A model generated the notes under the pieces. That model saw nothing but the letters and a program-made list of their open reading frames with translations, searched no databases and was not told where the DNA came from. The position numbers were made by a program, and so were the translations under genes. This document shows positions 1-10,853 of a stretch of 64,000 nucleotides of DNA, one piece after another. Source of the stretch: Areca catechu (taxonomy: Eukaryota; Streptophyta; Magnoliopsida; Arecales; Arecaceae); NCBI GenBank assembly GCA_021397845.1, contig CM038053.1, positions 141,312,541 to 141,376,540 on the forward strand, read 5' to 3'. Numbering within the stretch: position 1 is the first letter of the stretch; each line of letters starts with the position of its first letter.

Positions 1-551
1 GATACCCGGCTTTCTGCTCGGTGATCCGATTGAGGCCTGGCTGGAGTCGTCGGATTCGTTGGAGTCGAGGGACCTACAAACGACCTATCAGGGGTTAGAA
101 AACTTAGAGGAGATAAAAAAAACAAGAGAAAATAGCAAAGTATGAAGTGTTTTTGGAGTGGTCGACCAGGGCTTTGGAGGATTGGATGGCTGCTGGAATC
201 AGTTGCAACACCGGGAAGAAGACAGCTCTCAGATGATCCCTTAATGCACACAGCAAGGAGGCACACAGCAATTGGAATCTCAAAAATATTTCATATATCA
301 AAATTAGCTCTCATACAAGAGACTAGGGTCCTTTAAATAGACCCATAGTCTTGGGCTCCAAGTAAGGATACAAAAGTAATTACATAGGAGTATTATTCCC
401 ATCCAAACCCTAGCTAGAAAATAAGGAAACAATAGGTAAAAAAAATTCCTAAAAATTCTCCCTCTCTCCTTGCCATGGTTGGCCAAGAGGGTGACTCTAA
501 GTGGCCGACCAAGGGATGGTCACCTTAAGCTCTTGGCACCCTAGCTCCCTC
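1..551. repeat. Direct repeat copy 1 (LTR-like, truncated by window edge)
   Basis: This stretch recurs at 888-1437 with the same order of words and scattered point differences, at an offset of about 887 bp. Both copies end at the same word (agctccctc), after which the sequences diverge. It contains tttaaataga, which on the minus strand reads as a TATA-like tctatttaaa, and no convincing protein. It looks like part of an LTR in minus orientation, but the left end lies outside the window, so a plain segmental duplication remains possible. Confidence 0.55.
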
Positions 552-887
552 TATAATTAATGCAGGACCTATGTATGCAAGCAATTATATTTTTGTAGGT
601 TTTTAATTCAAGTTGTGAAACTAAATCCCGAAGAGTAGATCAAGTATTTAAGCAAGGAAAACTATGCAAGAAAGAAACTAAAAGCATGAAAATAGGACCT
701 AAGAGCATCAGAAAGAGGAGGACCACCGAGGCTGAGAAGCCTCGATTGGGCTAGTTCTTCTACAATAACGCTACTGGTGGCAGAGGGGGTGTACCTGGCA
801 ATGTCTGATGCACCTGGTGAAGATCGCAATGAAGAGATCACTCATCCTCAATGGATGCGGCCTGGAAAACTAAGCCAGAGACCCGCG
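552..887. other. Spacer between direct repeats
   Basis: No coding region is supported here. The stretch ends in a GC-richer part (about 720-887) with the word gctgagaagcctcgatt, which resembles gttgagaagcctctatc near 1741-1757 beyond the second repeat copy. That suggests both repeats belong to related LTR ends. No primer binding site or polypurine tract was recognised. Confidence 0.35.
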
Positions 888-1785
888 GATACCCAGCTTT
901 CTGGTCGGTGATCCGATTGAGGCCTGGCTGGAGTTGTCGGATTCGTTGGAGTCGAGGGACCTGCAAATGACCTATCAGGGGTTAGAAAACTCAGAGGAGA
1001 TAAAAAAAACAAGAGGAAATGGCAAGGGATGAAGTGTTTTTGGAGTGGTCGGCTAGGGCTCTGGAGGATTGGATGGCGGCTGGAATCAGTTGCAACACCG
1101 GGAAGAAGACAGCTCTTAGATGATCCCTTAATGCACCCAGCAGGGAGGCACACAGCAATTGGAGACTTAGTAATATTTCATATATCAAAATTAGCTTTCA
1201 TACAAGAGACTAGGGTCCTTTAAATAGACCCATAGTCTTGGGCTCCAAGTAAGGATACAAAAGTAATTACATAGGAGTTTTATTCCCACCGAAACCCTAG
1301 CTAGAAAATAAGGAAACATTAGGTAGAAAAAATCCCTAAAAATTCTCCCTCTCTCCTTGCCTTGGTCGGCTAAGAGGGTGACTCTAAGTGACTGACCAAG
1401 GGGTGGTCACCTTAAGCTCTTGGCACCCAGCTCCCTCCTGGGCCTAGGTTGGCCCAATTTGCTTCCGGCTGGTCTAGGGCTTCAGGGTTTCTGATTTCTC
1501 CTCCTGGGATCTTCAAATCTTCAAGCTGGGTTGGACTTGGGCTACTCTTATATGATGTGGTCTTGATTCTTCAGTGTGCTTGGACAGGACTCAAAAAAAT
1601 AAACTTAACTCAACATGAGCTGACTAGCACTGGACTGAACTAGCTCAACATCTGACTAATACAGGACTCAAATAAAGACAACTTAGATGAACTAAGCTTT
1701 ATTACAATGGACTTGAATGTTGCTAAGTGATCCATAGAGCGTTGAGAAGCCTCTATCTTATTTTGGTGCTTCTGGTGTTCGCACA
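888..1785 (-). mobile_element. Direct repeat copy 2 plus LTR-like extension
   Basis: Positions 888-1437 repeat 1-551. The following 350 bp run to a possible LTR terminus ggtgttcgcaca near 1785. Read on the minus strand this starts TGTGCGAACACC, close to TGGTGCGAGCACC, the start of the well-bounded solo LTR at 37035. A minus-strand LTR of that broad family is therefore likely, but its other end and target duplication could not be placed. The small ORFs inside are not protein genes. Confidence 0.4.
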
Positions 1786-2420
1786 ATATCCTAATTTAAT
1801 TCCTTCTCTAATGAACGAGATTTCACTTCAATTTTTTTTCATATATGGAACATTAAGAGAGCAATTATGAGGAAAAATCTAAAATGAAATTATCAAGAAA
1901 AATAGTAGAAAAGGGTTTCTTTTTTATTTTCTTCCTCTTAATTTAGACACTTCATCCTCTTCTTGGATCACTTGGATGGCTCAAGAATGTCCAAGAAATA
2001 AATTATTTTTAGCCATCCAGTGGCCTTCGCATGGATCTAACAGTCTAGGAGGTTGATAGCATTGGGACTCATATGGATGATTCGTAGAGGCCAAATGCCC
2101 TGTGCGGCTATGAAGCGACATGGAAAGCCCTTCCACGTGTCATTAATAATGGAGATCATCGATCCATTATCCGATTTGATATTAGATTTCAAATTTTCTA
2201 TAGCTTAGATCTACAGCATGCATCGGGTATATCGATGCATGCTGATTTTATTTTCTATATTACATATCATGTTACAATCTTGCTTAGAATTTATGAGAAT
2301 TATTCTAAATGCATGTTTTCTATTTAAAATAGCTTTAAAAGAGACAAACTCTAGGCATTTTTAACAACTTCAAATATAAATTATAAAAAAATATGTATGA
2401 AACTCTAGACAATTTCTAAT
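1786..2420. other. AT-rich stretch, possible LTR end before a decayed primer site
   Basis: No gene is visible. Because a decayed tRNA-primer site follows at 2423, the stretch probably holds the 3' part of the 5' LTR of copia element B0. It does not resemble the B LTR at 14972-16854, whose end reads gttttcccttca, so either B0 belongs to a different subfamily or the LTR has been replaced. The near-palindrome gcatgcatcgggtatatcgatgcatgc lies around 2216-2242. Confidence 0.3.
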
Positions 2421-2422
2421 AG

Positions 2423-2434
2423 TATTATCAGAGT
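2423..2434 (+). promoter_or_regulatory. Decayed primer binding site (tRNA-iMet type), element B0
   Basis: The sequence tattatcagagt is a damaged form of TGGTATCAGAGC, the site complementary to the 3' end of plant initiator methionine tRNA. It lies upstream of a leader that matches those after the clear sites at 6237 and 16856, including the ggtcatag...gggtttaaaggccc block at about 2540-2570. Confidence 0.55.
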
Positions 2435-3811
2435 CATCGATTTTTAAAATATGATATGTAGATGTAGAACCTTACACATTGGTTGTAATCTTAATCCAAG
2501 TAACTACTTTGGATTGAGTTGATCATCATGATCTTCTGGTCATAGAAGAAAAATAGGGTTTAAAGGCCCTTTCTTCCAATTCCATGAAATCTCATATGGC
2601 ATGTAGTAGTGTCACTTGTGGTTATATCCCATGAACAAGTGAGATAAAAAGAAAATAATTAAAATTATTTTGATAATTAGGTCTATTTTTTAATAATTTA
2701 ATCTTTATTAATTTACTATTTTTGATTTAAAATTAATGTATTAGGATTTGTTTTTATGTTTAGAATATGAAACATAAAATTAATTTCAGCATAAGACTAT
2801 CACATAATTGAGATCTAAAGGTGTTTAAGGTATATGTGATTTATGTAAATTATTTAGATCTAAAATTTAATAAAATTAATCTTGATTAATTACTGAAATT
2901 AAGATGTTTAAGATTAGATCTAGAATTATGAATTAAAGATCTAATCATACTTTATAAATCATGGGCTTTGGGTTAGCTTGAATTAGGTCAAATAACTGGG
3001 TTAGACCTAGGGTTAGAATTTAGAATAATATGGACCTAATGGAGAATTGGATTTAATCTAACCAAAAGTTGATTAAGATTAGATCAGGTTTTCTCTAGAT
3101 AAAATATATACTGATAGTTTGATCAAGTCCATATTATAACAAATAGACCTAATTATGGCTCAATGATCAAACTTGAGTTCTTAAGCTAGTATGATCAAAT
3201 CTAATGAGCCAATTGGTATCTAAGATATGTTTGGCATTTCGATCGTGGTCATTAATTGGGGCTATCTCTTATTACTTGCTCACTTGTTTGGTGTCTAAGA
3301 AAAGAAATTAATGATGGAACCCCTCCCATTAATCTAACTTATTTGGCCATTATGGTCAATCAAATTTTGATCAGATAGCTCATTGATTCGAGTTAACCCA
3401 TGCAGTAAGGATGATCAGCATGACTGATCTAGATACCCTTGGACCAATTATGTCTTTGACCCTTATCACAAACTTGGTGAACTCAGTGAGAGGATTGGTC
3501 CATATCTTTTTATGTCTTCTAAGTTCTTAATAAAAATCTTTAAAATTTTTAGATTCTTAAAATGATAAAGTTATGTGAATAACCAAGTCATAGCCTCCCA
3601 TTAAGAGAATGGTAATAGGTTCGATAGTTAAGATGATCATTAGAGGTTTAAAAGACCTAGTGCTCATTTGGCTATTGAAATTTTATATATATTATGATGA
3701 ATTAGTCATGACTCTCTTAACGGTGATCAAGTGGGCCGAGCCATACTCGAGCTTGGTCATTTATTGGTTAGAAGCATTGAGTTGGTCATGTTAATGGTTG
3801 GACCTTACCAA
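2435..3811 (+). mobile_element. Copia element B0 leader, 5' part
   Basis: Untranslated leader of a Ty1/copia element. The block around 2490-2650 (gatcttctggtcatagaag through cccatgaacaagtgag) is homologous to blocks at 6680-6805 and 16945-17045. The part at 3720-3811 (gtgggccgagcc, gtcatgttaatggttggacc) continues after the inserted copia A at 14120 and matches the reverse complement of the B2 leader around 25490-25690. The interruption at 3812 carries the GATTT target duplication, so B0 was present before copia A inserted. Confidence 0.65.
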
Positions 3812-3816
3812 GATTT
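3812..3816. repeat. Target site duplication GATTT (left) of copia A
   Basis: gattt immediately precedes the TG of the 5' LTR at 3817 and is repeated exactly at 14115-14119 after the CA that ends the 3' LTR. A perfect 5-bp duplication confirms the boundaries of copia A. Confidence 0.9.
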
Positions 3817-6235
3817 TGAAAGAAAAGTGCCCTAAAAGCTAATCAACATAAGGGCATTTTTGTAATCTTCCAACTCTTGTATGATATTATATTAATAAAG
3901 GCATTTATTTTTCATCATATACTACTAGTCTTATTTATGGATTATGATGAACCTCATAGATTAGGGAAATGGAATCAAGGTTATGATAAAGATCATAACA
4001 GTGAGACCTAAGTTCCTATAAACCTTAATCAAAATGTTTCTAGTCAATGGACTATCGATTCGGGGATCGATGAATCCGGTAAGAATAGCTTATCCTATGT
4101 ATGCTCAGTTAATGATGATTGTTGGTCTTATAACCATTTCTATAGAGAAACTAATACAAGGATAAGGGTGCTCATCAATATATGAGTATACTGAACTAAT
4201 CTACATCGGGACCATCTTATGGAAGTCTTACTACTTGTCAAAAGATAGGTCCCAGAGTAAGAGTTGTGCATGTAATCTTTAGACCTGAGGTCACCATGGT
4301 TCCTTATGCACACTAAGCCATGTTTTGGTTCATACTCATTCATGACATTGAGTCATGTACGAGATGTTCTGGGTATGGTGGAAGGTGTACGAAGGATGTG
4401 AGTGGACCAACAAGGAATCGATCATTCCTAGTAAGAGGAATTGTTATCCCATGTAATCTCTTCGATGAGTGACTTAAGGAGACTTTGATCAAAGCAGGAT
4501 GAGATTAGAAGTGGTTTCTAATCAGTCATCAACTGAGTTCTAATGATCGAGCTGAAATTCAATATGACTAAGTGTTAGGATTTGACATATATCCATACCT
4601 ATCACTTAATCGGGATAATGGGAGATTGAAAGATTGAATTGCATGGTAACTTTCTACTGAAGGTTATTTTGGTACTTTCTACCAAATTCCATATTTTTGG
4701 ATAGGCATGATACATTGCTAGACATCAATCTTGTTCTATAGGTTTTCATGAACAAATTGAATTGGTTTCATGAGTCAATTTGATGGATGATTCGAATTGG
4801 ACAATTAAGTGAGCCAATTTGACCTAATTAGGTTATTCGGGCTCGATTGGTTCGAATCGGCTTAAACCTAAACCTACTGCTGGCTAAATGTGGAACCTAA
4901 AGTGTCACACACATTAGGGAGTTGGCCAAAAAAGTCATACATGGTTTAGTTAGGGTCATGGCATCCTAATTGGTTAGCTAGATTACAAACTAGCATGTAT
5001 AGGCTAACCCAATTCCTAACCCAATTGATTTGGGTCTAGTTGCTTGTTAATTGGACTAACCTTATTTAGGAAAACCTACATTAGGTTGAGTCCTAAGTGG
5101 GGCAGCCTAAACCAGACTTTATCTGGTTTTATTTGAACATTAAACCCAGTTTATTGAAGTGTCCTGGGTGCTCAGGACTCTTGGTGCCTCTTGGCGCACG
5201 AGGGAGAAGAGAGTGGCGCAGAAGGATTGAGAGTCCTTCTGTAGATGAAACTTTGGGAGTTTCTAATATGGGATGCTTCTTCAGATTATCTCCATGCCTT
5301 TTGGTTTTTTGAATGACCGGTCAAAGGGGATAAAGGGATGGTGTGAAAGGAGAAAGAAGTTAGCACGCAGATGAAGAGTCGCGTCTCTTCATCTACGTAC
5401 GGTTCTGAGGCAAAGTCCTTCTGCTCTCAATATTCTTATTCTTTTATGATTTTAAGATATGTAAAGATGCCTCCTTTCCTTCCCTTGAGTTCGGTACATG
5501 CCATGTGGCATGAGGAGAGTTCATCTGGAAACCAAGAAACTCAGATAAGACTCCTGAATCCTAAAGAGTCTTATCAGATATGAAGATACATATTTGATAA
5601 GAAACATTGGGATGCTTTTCATGCCCCTTATATCATTATTTAAAGGGTGTACGACAAAATGAGAAAGCTAATGTTCAGTCTTCTAAAATAGGAGTCCAAT
5701 TTCTATCGAGTCTTCTATCTGAGTGTCTCTCTCTGTCTCTCCCTCCCTCCTCCTTTCTTTATGACAAGACTTGTCTTGTTAAGATAAGGTATTTTCTACT
5801 AGGACAGGGCTATGATGTTTTAGGATATAAGCCTAAGGGGTCCTATAAGAGGATTGTCCTAAAATCAAGAGTGGTTTAGGAGAGTGTTCATAGTGCCTTA
5901 GAGTGGGACAGGGTGTCCTACAGTAGTCAAAAATCCAAAGGCTGTTGAAAGAGTCCTACTCTAGCAAGCAACTTCAAGAAGGAATTCTTCCTTGGTTCAA
6001 TTCTCATGTGGATCACCATGCTAGCTTGCACTTGTGAGCATTGTGGAAATAATTGGTATACAGCATTTCAGGTATGTTTTTTGTACTTCATTTATGATTC
6101 ATTAGTTGGTTTGTCTAAGGGTATCTAGGAATTAGTGTTTGTTTTAGTTGGTTAGGGTTTTCATGCTTGAATTTTTGTTTTAAAATTCACTTCTGCAAGT
6201 AGCATGATGACCTAGGCTCCCTAGAAATCCCATCA
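3817..6235 (+). repeat. 5' LTR of copia A
   Basis: Bounded by TG at 3817 and CA at 6235 and matched along its length by 11611-14114. It contains tatttaaagg at 5637-5646, a candidate promoter element conserved in all four A-type LTRs, and a CT-rich run (ctctctctgtctctccctccctcctcc) near 5725-5755. Short ORFs within it are not supported as genes. Confidence 0.92.
5637..5644 (+). promoter_or_regulatory. Candidate TATA box of copia A LTR
   Basis: tatttaaa followed by gg occurs at the same relative place in the 3' LTR (13524-13531) and in the A-like LTRs at 40458-40465 and 49614-49621, roughly 470-600 bp before each LTR end. Conservation in otherwise diverged copies supports a core promoter element. 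Confidence 0.5.
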
Positions 6236-6236
6236 T

Positions 6237-6253
6237 TGGTATCAAAGTAATGC
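6237..6253 (+). promoter_or_regulatory. Primer binding site of copia A
   Basis: tggtatcaaagtaatgc begins one base after the 5' LTR. It matches the iMet-tRNA primer site TGGTATCAGAGC with a G-to-A change, the expected place and type for a plant copia element. Confidence 0.85.
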
Positions 6254-7715
6254 TTAGTTCATTCAATTATGTGTCATTTTGAAGTTCATGAACATCCACA
6301 TCTGAGTCGAGCCGAGCCTATTCGAGTCGACCTGACCAGAGACCGACTGAACCCTATCAAGTCGACACTTCTAGAATTATGATTACCTGACTAGAGACCT
6401 TCCAGATTTGGTTGTTACTCGGTCTAAAAACTCCTGCCCTTCTTGCGGGCTCTTAGTGAGAAAACTTGGTTTTGGGAGTTGCCGGTGCGAATCCCGTTCA
6501 TTCCTTTCTTTGCCAGGTCAAGGAGAATCGCTTGGTTGGGTTATGCATATTAGAATTAATATTGTTGGCTTCTATTTTATCATGAAAATAGCATGATATT
6601 GTTATGATATGATATTTTGCATATTGTTGATCAAATGCATCGTTATAACAAGTTTTATCATAGTAACTGCTTTGGATTGGGTTAGTCACCATGGCCGTCC
6701 GGGTCATAGGAGCCAAGAAGGGTTTAAAGGCCCTCTTCTCCCATCAATGGGTCTCCTATGGCATGTAGGGGTGCCATTGTGGCCATATCCCATGAACAAG
6801 TGAGGTGAACGGGGTATTGAAATATCATGCTATGATATGATTACTATGTAATCATGCAATGTTATGCATATGCTGGATTGATATGTTTTATGTTTATACT
6901 TGTTGTTATGAACATTGTTGATATGATTATTTAGGATGTGTTAGAGACGATCAAAGCCCTCATTAAAAAAAAATCATATTTAGTCATAGTATAAAATGCA
7001 AAATCAATTAGGGTTTGATCAGCCAGTTGGTGTCTAGGAAAGTGGTTCTGGGAAGGTAAAGGGATTGAGGTTTTTAATTGGTTCCATTGTCTGACCTGGC
7101 TAATTCAATTGGTGTCTAAGGAAAGCAACGGGGGGATCCCCTCACCCCTCCCACTCACCTAGCCAATTTGGTTATATCTAAACCTTAATTTGGGAATGCT
7201 AATTGATTAAGAATACTATAATTTGCCTTCCTTCATGCTAAGCAAAATTTATGTCAACACTATAGTAGGTTTGTTGTGTACACACAAGGCCTACTTTAAG
7301 GTTTGATATGAAATTTGTCTTGGTGCACTAGGCAACATTATTCAATCATGGCTATATAGAAATGAAGGGTCTGACTAAACTAAGACATTATACTTTGTTG
7401 TGTACACATAAGGCTATAAGTGTCTTAGAGGCAAGTTTAATAGTTGAGAATTGCATAGATTGCAATTGGAAAGAAAGTCCTACCTTTGAACTCATGAGTG
7501 TTTGTTGTGTACACACAAGGCATTCATAAGGAATTAGGATCTCAACCCCCTTAAAGAAACCAGCAAGGTTTCTTGCTTACCATAGATTGAGGGTTATGGT
7601 ATTCAAAAAAATAGTGGGAGACATAATTAGATATAAAAGTTCTTATCTAGTTATGAATGTCATCTTGGGTGGTTTGCTGATATGGTTCTTTAATTAAATA
7701 TAGGATATTTACATT
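6254..7715 (+). other. Untranslated leader of copia A
   Basis: About 1.46 kb between primer site and gag without a coding region. It holds GAGTCGA-type words near 6303-6365, the leader block shared with B elements (6680-6805), the ttggtgtctaggaaagtggttctgggaagg block at 7031 that recurs at 26994 and 41358, and the hairpin array at 7255-7530. Small ORFs here are incidental. Confidence 0.75.
7255..7530 (+). promoter_or_regulatory. Leader hairpin array, copia A (three hairpins left)
   Basis: Three hairpins share the apex TTTGTTGTGTACACACAAGG or close variants (7270-7289, 7394-7413, 7501-7520), each flanked by different complementary arms: GTAGG/CCTAC (7265/7290), CTAAGACA with TGTCTTAG (7380-7387 and 7421-7428) plus TTATA/TATAA, and ATGAGTG/CATTCAT (7494/7521). 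Compared with the A-like leaders, a fourth hairpin between the first two has lost its 5' arm and apex; only ggcaacattattcaatcatg (7331-7350) remains. A role in packaging, dimerisation or translation of the retroelement RNA is inference. Confidence 0.6.
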
Positions 7716-8530
7716 ATGGATTCAAATTTATCACTATGGGGCATTTTAGATGCCAACAAGTTAATTGGTCCCAATTACGTGGATTGGCTGAGGCACCTGA
7801 AGATTATACTGACTCAGGAGAAGCTTTCCTATATTCTTGATTCTCTAGATCCTGAGCCGATCGGAGAGAATGCTTTAGAGGAGGAAATTGCCACACACAG
7901 AATGTGGCAAAATGAGAGTACAACTATTAGGTGCATCATGTTAGCCTCGATAAGCAATGAGATCTAGAGGCAACATGAAGGTATGGAACCTCAGTCCATA
8001 TTGTTCAACCTAAAGGAGCTATATGGTGAGCAAAGTAGGGCTGCTCGATACAAGATATCGAAGTAGTTGTTCCGTGCACGGATGAGTGAGGGTTCATCTA
8101 TATAAACCCATGTATTGAAAATGATTGACTTAATCACCTAATTAGGTCAATTAGGGTTTGTCATGGATAGTGAACTCAATCAGGACTTGATCCTCAGTCA
8201 CTCCCAGATTCTTTCTCTCAATTTGTTCTTAATTACCATATGAACAAACTGAATACTTCATTGCCAAAGCTGCTTATATGCTTAAGACAGCAGAGAGCCA
8301 TTCTAAAGGAGATAAGGCTCATCTTCTTCTAGTTGGTGGAAGAAAGAAAAAGGCAAAGAAGAAGGGCTTGAAAAGAAAATTCAATCCTAAGAAGATCTTC
8401 CATAATAAGAAGAAAGCTAAAAAGGCTGATGGAGCATGTTTCCACTACGGCAAGCAAGGGCACTAGAAGAAAAATTGCAAGATATATCTTGCAAGTGTGA
8501 AGCAAGATGTAAGTAGAGCATCTAAATATT
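7716..8530 (+). pseudogene. gag: Copia A gag (nucleocapsid/capsid) remnant
   Basis: Gag forms the particle that packages the element RNA. The ATG at 7716 starts a 83-codon frame beginning MDSNLSLWGILDANKL with the copia motif GPNYVDWLRHLKIIL, broken by a TAG at 7965. Gag similarity continues in other frames to a basic stretch (8335-8430, many Lys/Arg) and the zinc knuckle at 8437. There CFHYGKQGH has Tyr where the second Cys should be, and a TAG (8464-8466) follows the His, with KKNC continuing after it. The same gag occurs at 42094 and 50990. Not functional. Confidence 0.85.
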
Positions 8531-8569
8531 TGTACATGATATAAACAAATTTATCATTGAATTCTTCAA

Positions 8570-8762
8570 ATTCTAATTCATGAGTATTGGATACCGCATG
8601 TGGATCTCATATCCGTAATTCATTGCAGGGACTTTACCAAATTAAGAATTTGAAGAAAGGTGACTTCAAGCTATAAGGGGCAAGTGGTGAGGCCATTTAT
8701 GCTGAAGCTGTGGGCACATGTATCTTATTACTACTTTTGGGTAATATGTTAAAGCTAGAAGA
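8570..8762 (+). pseudogene. Copia A aspartic protease remnant
   Basis: After the zinc knuckle a short stretch translates as a damaged copia protease start: a tryptophan, LDTA at the catalytic site (about 8588-8600, where DTG is expected), then GSHIRNSLQGL, followed by a stop near 8674-8676. The homologous part of B2 (24370 region, minus strand) reads WVLDTGRPIHICNSLQGL, which supports the assignment. Confidence 0.6.
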
Positions 8763-9203
8763 ATGTTACTACATGCCAATATTGTAAAAAACATTATTTC
8801 TATTCCCTTGTTATTACAACAAGGATATGAAATAATTATAAAGAGTGGTGGCTGCTTTATTCTTCATAATAATAAAATATTTAGACATGGTTATTTTATT
8901 AATAGTCTTCTAACTTTGGAACTCAATGATAAAATATTTTTTATTAATGATAAGAAGAAAAAGAGAGATAATGTCAATGTAACATATCTCTGGCATTGCC
9001 GGTTAGGTCATATCAGTGAGTCAAGAATAAACAAGTTAGTCAAAGATAATTACTTTGACCCTTATAATTTCCAATCATTAAGAACTTATGAGTCTTGCCT
9101 CAAAGAAAAAATGACCAAGTCTCCATTCAATGGACATAGAGACAGGGTAACTAAGTTACTAGGTCTTGTGCATACTGATGTATCCTATGATAACTCAAGC
9201 TAG
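8763..9203 (+). pseudogene. Copia A GAG-pre-integrase / integrase N-terminal part
   Basis: An open frame of 146 codons carries the copia pre-integrase region: LWHCRLGHISESRINKL at about residues 77-93 (His residues of the HHCC zinc site) and the paired Cys region near YESCLKEK at residues 109-116. In copia elements this precedes the integrase core and binds the integration complex. The first catalytic Asp falls in VHTDVSYD at the end of the frame, before a TAG at 9201. The core continues in the next frame. Confidence 0.85.
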
Positions 9204-9705
9204 AGGAGGATATTCTTACTTCATCACTTGTATTGATGATTTATCAAGGTTTGGTCATGTGTATCTTATGAAACACAAGCCTGAAGCTTTTGATAAGTTT
9301 AAAAAATATCAAAGTATGGTTGAAAAACAAACTGGACATAGTATTAAAGCTCTTCATTCTGATCGAGGAAGTGAATACTTGTCTAGTGAGTTTCTAAACC
9401 ATCTTAAAAACAAAGGCATAATCTCTGAATGGACTCCTCCTCATATACCCCAGTTAAATGGTATGGCAGAAAGGAGAAATCATACTTTGTTAGACATGGT
9501 GAGGTCCATGATGAGCTTCACAGATCTTCCCATTACCTTCTAAGGACATGTCTTGGAAACTACTGTACATATTTTGAACAGGGTTCCATCTAAGTTAGTA
9601 AGTAGCACTCTATATGAGTTATATAATAGCAAAAGACCAAGTCTTAAGTACTTAAAGATTTGGGATTGCTATGCTTATATCAAAAATCTTTAAGATCCTA
9701 AAGAT
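9166..9705 (+). pseudogene. Copia A integrase catalytic core remnant
   Basis: Integrase inserts the cDNA copy into the genome through a DDE triad. The frame from 9196 shows GGYSYFITCIDDLSRFGHVYLMKHK, the second catalytic Asp in ALHSDRGSEYL (about 9355-9385) and the catalytic Glu in NGMAERRNHTLLDMVR (about 9460-9505), with usual copia spacing. A TAA at 9541 interrupts the frame. A duplicated phrase (aaagatttgggattgctatgcttatatcaaaaat) spans 9655-9732. The first Asp and the rest of the triad lie in different frames, so no active enzyme can be made. Confidence 0.85.
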
Positions 9706-10172
9706 TTGGGATTGCTATGCTTATATCAAAAATACCTCTTTTATAATGCTACTGAGCAAAAAATATTTATTAGTAGGCATGCTACATTCTTGAAGCAAAA
9801 ATTTATCCAAGAAAGAAGTAGTGATTCTTCACTTGAGTTATGTGAAGAACAGAACCAACAACCTATTGAGCCTTCAAATGAAATTCCTCAACCAGAAGTT
9901 CTTGTAGATCAGGAACAGCCACTATACACACCTCCTCTCCGAAGGACAGACAGGGTACGGGGAGCACCTCTAAGATATGGCTTTGTCATCGGGGATGACA
10001 ATTAAGCCAGTATCATTTAGGATGATGATCCTGTGACCTATTCGGAAGCTGTCGAGAGAAAAGACTCCGACAAATGGCTAAGTGCCATGAAATCTGAAAT
10101 GGATTCCATGTATTCCAATCAGGTTTGAACCTTGGTAGATCCACCTAATGGAATTAACTCAATAGGGTGTAA
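9706..10172 (+). pseudogene. Copia A linker between integrase and RT
   Basis: The 99-codon frame (9706-10005) matches the copia linker: LYQKYLFYNATEQKIFISRHATFLKQKF (residues 5-32), an acidic Gln/Glu-rich segment, then PLYTPPLRRTDRVR near its end, comparable to the segment at 46030-46290. After a TAA at 10003 the RT start (DDDPVTYSEAVE-like at 10021-10056, then a TGA at 10125-10127) continues in decayed form. Confidence 0.65.
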
Positions 10173-10853
10173 ATGGGTCTTCAAGAAGAAGATAGGAGTA
10201 GACAAGTAGAAACCTACAAGGCCATGCTGGTAGGAAAAGGTTTTAGACAAAAACATGGCATTGACTATGATGAAGCCTTTTCTCCGGTAGCCATGCTCAA
10301 ATCTATTCAGATTTTTCTTTCTATAGCAGCGTACTATGATTATGAAATCTGGCAGATTGATGTCAAGACTACTTTTCTCAATGGAAACCTTAAGGAAGAA
10401 GTCTATATGACACAGCCAGAGGGTTTTATCTCAAGTGGGAGACCAAACCAGGTATACAAGTTAAAGAAATCTATTTATGGACTAAAGCAAGCGTCAAGGA
10501 GTTGGAACATCCATTTTGATAAAATAATCAAGAGTTTTGGCTTTGTCAAAAATAAGGATGAACCATGTGTGTATAAGAAGACAAGTGAGAGTGCACTTGT
10601 TTTCTTGGTCTTGTTTGTTGATGACATATTAATCATTGGGAATAATATCCTAATGTTACAATCGGTTAAAACTTGGCTATCATCAAAGTTTTCCATGAAG
10701 GATTTGGGAGAAGCATCCTTTATACTAGGTATAAGGATCTATAGAGATAAATCTAAAAGGATGCTAGGCTTATCCCAGTCTAGGTACATAGACTTAGTGT
10801 TTAAGAGATTCAACATGGATGGAAGTAAGAAAGGTTACTTTCTTATAAGTTAA
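10173..10853 (+). pseudogene. Copia A reverse transcriptase
   Basis: RT copies element RNA into cDNA. The 226-codon frame carries the copia RT blocks in order: FRQKHGIDYDEAFSPVA (residues 24-40), QIDVKTTFLNGNL (residues 62-74, first catalytic Asp), IYGLKQASRSWN (about residues 100-111), the FVDD catalytic box at 10614-10625 (YVDD in most copies), and SMKDLGEASFILGIRIYRD (about residues 173-191). The N-terminal part before the ATG is decayed and the frame stops before RNase H. It is the best-preserved RT in the window, yet still separated from its neighbours by stops. Confidence 0.93.

Noticed and set aside
6408..6803. Short ORFs in the copia A leader as regulatory peptides
   Set aside because: They are not kept in the other A-like leaders, so there is no evidence of selection on the peptides.
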